Below are positions 59,001 through 64,000 of a stretch of DNA of 64,000 bases, piece by piece. The stretch comes from Acheta domesticus. Its lineage: Eukaryota; Arthropoda; Insecta; Orthoptera; Gryllidae. The notes under the pieces are model-generated. The model ran no database searches, had not been told where the DNA came from, and saw nothing but the letters and a program-made list of their open reading frames with translations. Position numbers and translations under genes: made by a program. The stretch is from assembly GCA_031308135.1 (NCBI GenBank), contig JAHLJT010008446.1:166927285-166991284 (forward strand), in the 5' to 3' direction. The first letter of the stretch is position 1, and the number at the start of each line of letters is the position of its first letter.

Positions 59001-60164
59001 TAGTGCAAGTATGGTTCCAAAATGCCCGTGCCAAAGAAAAGAAGAATAAGCTTGCATTGCAAAAGGCCCTGGGAGGTCCAGACGCTCCCGTCACTTTACC
59101 TGACATGCGACCTCCTGAAGAATGCAAGTTGTGCCAGTTCAGGTACTCTCATAAATATTCAGTACAAGATCACATTTTTACTAAATTACATATTGATTGT
59201 GTCAAAACACACATCGAAAGCGGTAAGGTCGACTTGTCCGGAAATACTAGCGATGGAAGTGGCAGTGCCAGTGGCGAATTTACAGTTCCACCGGCGCCTG
59301 GCACTTCTTTAGCAAATGCAAGTGACTGTCCAGCAGGAACTGGTAATGCATTGTCGGCTCATTCGCCTGCACCAGCAACCTCTGTCTCAACTCTCCTCAA
59401 TGCTGGCTCGGGCGCGGGGCGAGCAGAGGTCATGGGCTCTGGCACGTTGCCTCCAGCATCCTCGAGTGGATCGCAGAACACGCAACATCAGCTGACGCAA
59501 TTTCAAGCTCTACAAATAGCCGCTGCGTCTGCGCTGTCTCTACCTAACTCTCTGTCGGTACAGTCTGTGAACTCCGCTGCAGCATCGACGTCTGCCGGAG
59601 CGAGTCCATCAGTTGCGAGCGTTAAAGATCCACCAATGGCGGCAATCGTTAGTGGAATGTGTGGGGGGAGTAACAATTTGACCAGCAGCAGCACCGCCAG
59701 CACCACCAGCTCCACCACAACCACCACCACTTCTTCCAGCACCAGTAGCAACACCACCAGCAGCACTAGTAGCAACGGCAGCAATAAAACCGTTGGAGGA
59801 AGTTCATGTGGTTCCGGTGGCTCGAGCGTCATTAGTGGTGTCCTTGATGCTGTTAGCGAGACTGGCGCCGTGGGGAGTGAAGGCCCAGGCAGCGCTAGCG
59901 CAGGTGCAGGGTCTGGCGCAGCTTCTGGCGCAGCTACAGTTGCAGCTACAGGTGCAGCAACTAGCGCTGCGACTGGAGCAGCTACTGGGGCAGCAACTGG
60001 AGCAGCTACTGGCGCGGGCACAGTCAAATCGCCAGCGCCTGGCGGTGCGCCCAGCACTGAAGATATGGCGCTGTTACATCAGCTGTATGGTCTGGGACTT
60101 GCTGGCTTCTCCGGAGGTGTGCAGGGCAATATGTTTCTGCATCCCGCTATGTTTTCTGCTGCTG
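56045..60164 (+). CDS. zfh2: zfh2/ZFHX3-4-like transcription factor, coding exon C with four homeodomains (residues 2548-3920, incomplete 3')
   Basis: The exon begins after tttttccAG (56044) in phase 0, in time with exon B. Four homeodomains lie at about 2553-2612, 2858-2917, 3195-3254 and 3490-3549. Homeodomain 1 has WFRN in helix 3 (Arg at position 50); the other three have WFQN (Gln50). The segment [20 protein letters not shown] is a hallmark of homeodomain 1 in this family. C2H2 fingers lie at about 2947-2967, 3096-3116, 3266-3287 and 3574-3596. Three PxDLS motifs (PTDLS 3387, PLDLS 3413, PVDLS 3419) suggest CtBP corepressor binding. IKTE (2687) and IKQE (3394) fit the SUMO consensus. The C-terminal part is Ser/Thr- then Ala/Gly-rich. 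The exon ends at donor G|GTGAGT (60164/60165) in phase 1. Reading through stops after one codon (GAG TAA), so a further exon is expected beyond the window. Confidence 0.95.
59680..60021 (+). repeat. Low-complexity Ser/Thr tract followed by degenerate Ala-Thr-Gly coding repeats
   Basis: Bases 59680-59800 encode mostly Ser, Thr and Asn. Bases 59907-60021 encode repeated GAAT/SAAT units from degenerate 12-bp repeats (pattern GCAGCTACTGGN). Both stay in frame within exon C, which suggests unit-by-unit growth under coding constraint. Confidence 0.8.
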
Positions 60165-63100
60165 GTGAGTAAATCCCCTTTTCAGTAACACTGCGGAGAA
60201 CAGGAGTGCGCAGTAGTGGCGTCGAATTTAAAGCATTTAAAATATATTAATGAAACCTTGTTCTTCCTTCTGAGTGATTTTGATAGGAAGTGATCGAGCC
60301 AAAAGATACCTAATAAACGGTTTTTTGAAAAATTCTGTAAGAACCAATATTTCTTATATTGAGCTCTGAGGACAATGAAGGATCAGAGTTTAATAAGACA
60401 TTCGCACTGTACAATAGTATTTGCTGATGTTCAAGTGCAATATACGCCAATTTCGTAAAGGATTCTTGAAATTTGTAGTGTTCTACTGCGCACTAATCAG
60501 TGTTCTGAATGCCATTTGCTGACGTAGTTACTCTATGGGACTTAGCCACTTACTTAGATTTTGGCCAATGCCCACAGCATGACTACATGGGACTAGTATG
60601 AGTGAGACAATGGAAAATTAGTCATTCAACCGTAAAAGAATGTTTCACCTATACATAGCCACTCATGCTGGTATCATGGACCTACTTTCAAAACTCGTGC
60701 ACGTATTAGTAAATGCAGATTATTACGACTGTCTCAGTGATTATATATAGGTCATGGCTTAGAAGATTTTTTAAGAATGTTCATTTCCATCACATTTAAT
60801 GCTTTTATATCGTTCTCCCAGATTCGTTGATTGATCTGTTTGATCAGTAGAGAATGTATATCTCATCCATTGAGAAGTTTCAAATGTGTATGCTGACAGT
60901 TTTCATTTAGTATTACAAATCTCTATTGCTATTGTAAAGGTTTTTCGCCTTTGTGGAGCATCTCTTCAGAACGGATCCCCAGAAATTAACATTATCACAG
61001 ACAATTTATTGAACAAAATATTGAAATTTCCATTTTACACCAAAACCATTAAGAAAACATTGAGAAATTTCATCGGAATGCCGATCCTTCATTCCATTCT
61101 CAATTTGCACTCGTTTTACCTGGAAGAATTGACAAAGACCAGCTCTAACGATCGTATCACCAACGATGTCAGTATTTTTGATATTCGATGTGCATAAAAA
61201 ATCAGTTTCTTTCCGCGTCTTCATTTTTTGGTAGTTTTCTGTGGAAACTGACGAGCCCAGCTTGTCTGCCCGGAGAGATATCATGTCTGAGAGTCATCAC
61301 TTTTTTGACACTTATTCTGCCTATGAATGCCGCATTGTTGATGGCTTTTTTCACTCCATTCTTTTGTGTCCAAGTAAGGATTGCGTTTGAATGCCAGATT
61401 ACGAGAGCCGGGTTGTTGCCACGTTATGATCTGGTGTAGAATTAGCTGAAGAAGCGAAGAGTGCTTTAGCTTGATATAAAGAACAATTAACCGATTATAA
61501 TGATGTCTGCAAAATAATATAAAAACGAATTATTAATGAATATGTTATGTTTAGTGATACCTCTTTTTTGTAACTTCTGTTTTTAAACGAGTATTCCCTT
61601 CCAACTACCTACACTTTATCAATTTCCCTCGAACATAATATCTGATATTACATATACTGCAACAGATATCACACTTCCATCTTCACTGTCCAGTTGAATC
61701 ATTTCTTGATGCGTCCCTCACTGCTCTTCATTGTTGTCTGCTTACTACATATTTCAGCTATCCCTATTTCTCTCTAAAATCTAAATTCTTCCAACTACAA
61801 TAAAATCTGTCCAAGCCGGATTCGATCGGGACACAAAAACATTCTCGTTTAAGGAGGTTTCCGTTTTAAGCAAGGTAGTCCATTTTACGAGTATGACACT
61901 TGTGATATTCACGTTTCTGCCCTGAAAGTAGTAAATTTCATGGCTTATAATTGTCAAAATACATTAACATATAAAGTATTTATGGAAGAAATCTATAAAT
62001 CTGTAAGTGGATATTAAACACTCTTCATTGACAGCTTCTGAGTTGAAAAAAAAACACACACACACCTTACTGTCTGTATTCGGACTGCTTGCTGATTCTT
62101 TCAACTTTCTGATACCCTCGCATGGCCTTGAGCAATGCGTATGTGATCGAAGGGTTATTATTTTCAACGCGTGAATAAAAGCCATGTTGATACACCTTTC
62201 CGTGTTCAGAGAGTCGGAAGAGAGGGAATTCCCCTACAGCCTACGCGTTGAGAGACAAGCGACCCCAAGGTCGAAATCTACGCTGAGAGCTGAAGATCCT
62301 CTTCTTCAATGTCCGACTCTCACGACTAAATCGCGTGTCACAGGTATAGAGAATTTGAAACAAGCTTGCAGATGCATACATTTCATTGAGAACATTTTGC
62401 GTGTCTCTTCTAGTTGCATTAAATTCACAGGAATTCCGTTTTATAAAGATTTTTTTCTTGCAGGATATGAAAAACCGTTCCGTTTCCCCGTTAGAGAGGT
62501 TCCGTTTTATGTTTTGTAAAATGCCATTTCATTTCACGGGCCGGAGACATTTTCCGGTTAAGGCGGTTTCCGGCTTGTACTAGTTCCGGTTTAGACAGAT
62601 TTTACTGTAAAACGCATTTTGTTTGAACTTTAAGAATAAGTTTTGTACTCTCTTAAATTTTACGCTTAATAGAAATTGGTAGTCCCTCTTTCAAATCGTG
62701 TTTAAACATTAGAAATCTTCACATATGACTTTCCTTTATTTCAAAGGATTTTAGAAATGCTCTGTTGTGGAATCGCATTCGTTGCCATTGAACGCATAAT
62801 TTACAGAAAACACAGCGCGACATGGAATGACAAAACGCGCTAATCTTCTTATCGTATCTGTACATAAATCTCTTCCAATTGATAAATGCGAATTTCAGAC
62901 CCTGGAAAGATTGTCACATCAATCGAAAACCCTCGTTCATTTCTTCCTCTTGTATGAGATCGGAGGTTGATACGTTTTCTACAAATTGCCTAACTGTCTA
63001 AAGATTGTAAATAAGTGTTCCCATGTCACAGCAGAAATAAACATTTGAATAATTATCCTGACCCAAGAGAAGAAAACGTTCTACTGACTTCCAACTCACC

Positions 63101-64000
63101 AGATCTACTCACCTCCCACTCATAATGACGAACATATATGTTGCATTTTAAAAGGTTAAATGCCCGCATGGGTAAAAGCATTATTCCCATTTTAAGAACT
63201 GTTTCCATCATATTGCAATTTTTAATTGAATTTGAAGTATAATGTATTATTTTTTTAGGTAAGCAGTATTAAAGGCGTGGATGTGACGGATATAGTATAT
63301 GCATATATCGTAGTCGATCCACTTTTGTTCCAAAGATATTATTAAGATATCCTTGCAACCTGAAGTGATGTGGCAAGACAAAAAAATACAATATCTCATG
63401 ATTTTGGGTTTCAATAATCGTTTCAGAGATCGGAGATGTTTGGGGATAAACAATTTCAAAACAAAAATATTTCCTCTTAAATAATGTATTTATCAAGGAT
63501 TAGAATTTATATACTATATTAAATAGTATATAAATTGTAACTAAATGTTATATATTTTGTGTCAGTTTGATTGAGAAAATATTTTTGTTGTATATATAAA
63601 TAAATAATATTATCTCCGTTTTCTCCATAAAAATCTATATCACTTTTTTTTGGTCTCTTTCATGCGGCACGGGATATAAAAAATGTTAATTTATACCTTA
63701 ATCGTCTTGATACACACTTTAGCAATCGCGAGTCATTCATGTCAGTTTTAATTGGTGAACGGTTTTAGTTGGTCAACTTCATACTGTTGTTTTGTTGCTG
63801 TTTAAATATTCATTTTTATTTTGAATACAATCTGGGGACGTATTGCGGATTCTGTTATCCCTTATGTGACTGGAAAGTTTACTTTTGTGTTTTCAAAAGT
63901 TAGTAGTTTATCTTCGTGAACTCATTTTGATTTTCTGCTCAGTGACATTTCTAATTATTCCATATATGTATTTTTAACATATTTCATACATGTAAACTGA
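60165..64000 (+). other. zfh2: Start of intron 3 of the zfh2-like gene (continues past the window)
   Basis: It begins with a good donor, GTGAGT. Apart from the pogo-like MITE at 61798-62607, the sequence 60172-61797 and 62608-64000 is AT-rich with no recognisable gene or repeat. No acceptor followed by a ZFHX-like frame is visible. Confidence 0.75.
61798..62607. mobile_element. 810-bp pogo-like MITE
   Basis: Terminal inverted repeats are CAATAAAATCTGTCCAAGCC and GGTTTAGACAGATTTTACTG, bounded by TA at 61796-61797 and 62608-62609. Sub-terminal GGTTTCCG..TTAAG repeats occur at both ends. The interior holds a short CA tract (about 62052-62064) and no transposase, so it depends on an autonomous relative. 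Confidence 0.75.

Noticed and set aside
59503..60057. 184-codon minus-strand frame rich in Pro, Ala, Val and Leu
   Set aside because: Complement of the Ala/Thr and Ser repeats of exon C.

Overview
The window is eukaryotic and almost certainly from an arthropod, most likely an insect. It holds one very large intron-rich developmental gene in AT-rich DNA full of Tc1/mariner, pogo-like, hAT-like, LINE, LTR and SINE-like debris. I cannot name the species.

The gene is a plus-strand orthologue of Drosophila zfh2 / vertebrate ZFHX3-ZFHX4, a giant transcription factor with many C2H2 zinc fingers and four homeodomains. Three huge coding exons are visible: A (ATG at 8131, ends 11947), B (48233-52056) and C (56045-60164). 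Splice phases agree: the A/B junction splits one GAT codon as G|AT, and B/C joins in phase 0. Together they give 3,920 codons without a stop. Exon C ends in a phase-1 donor and I see no terminal exon before base 64000, so the C-terminus lies beyond the window. Exon A begins at an acceptor at 8060/8061, so at least one untranslated exon should lie to the left.

Left flank (1-8060, probably a 5' UTR intron): a decayed minus-strand LINE, a truncated Tc1-like copy, a GA microsatellite, a hAT-like end pair, and a layered locus in which a solo LTR and a deleted mariner sit inside one copy of a dispersed repeat (called family A here).

Intron 1 (11948-48232, about 36.3 kb): two GC/CpG-rich blocks that could be internal promoters; a large family A foldback; LINE, mariner, hAT and Tc1-like transposase relics; a 56-bp minisatellite; a near-perfect 37-bp-arm hairpin; a 3.4-kb TIR transposon whose decayed transposase has an unusually long D-to-E spacing; a hAT-like MITE with target duplication; and a tRNA-derived SINE near exon B.

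Intron 2 (52057-56044) contains a large inverted repeat with arms of about 0.7 kb. Intron 3 (60165 onward) contains an 810-bp pogo-like MITE.

Apart from the zfh2-like gene I see no intact protein gene. The other coding traces are broken transposon genes. No CRISPR array, operon or rRNA gene is present.
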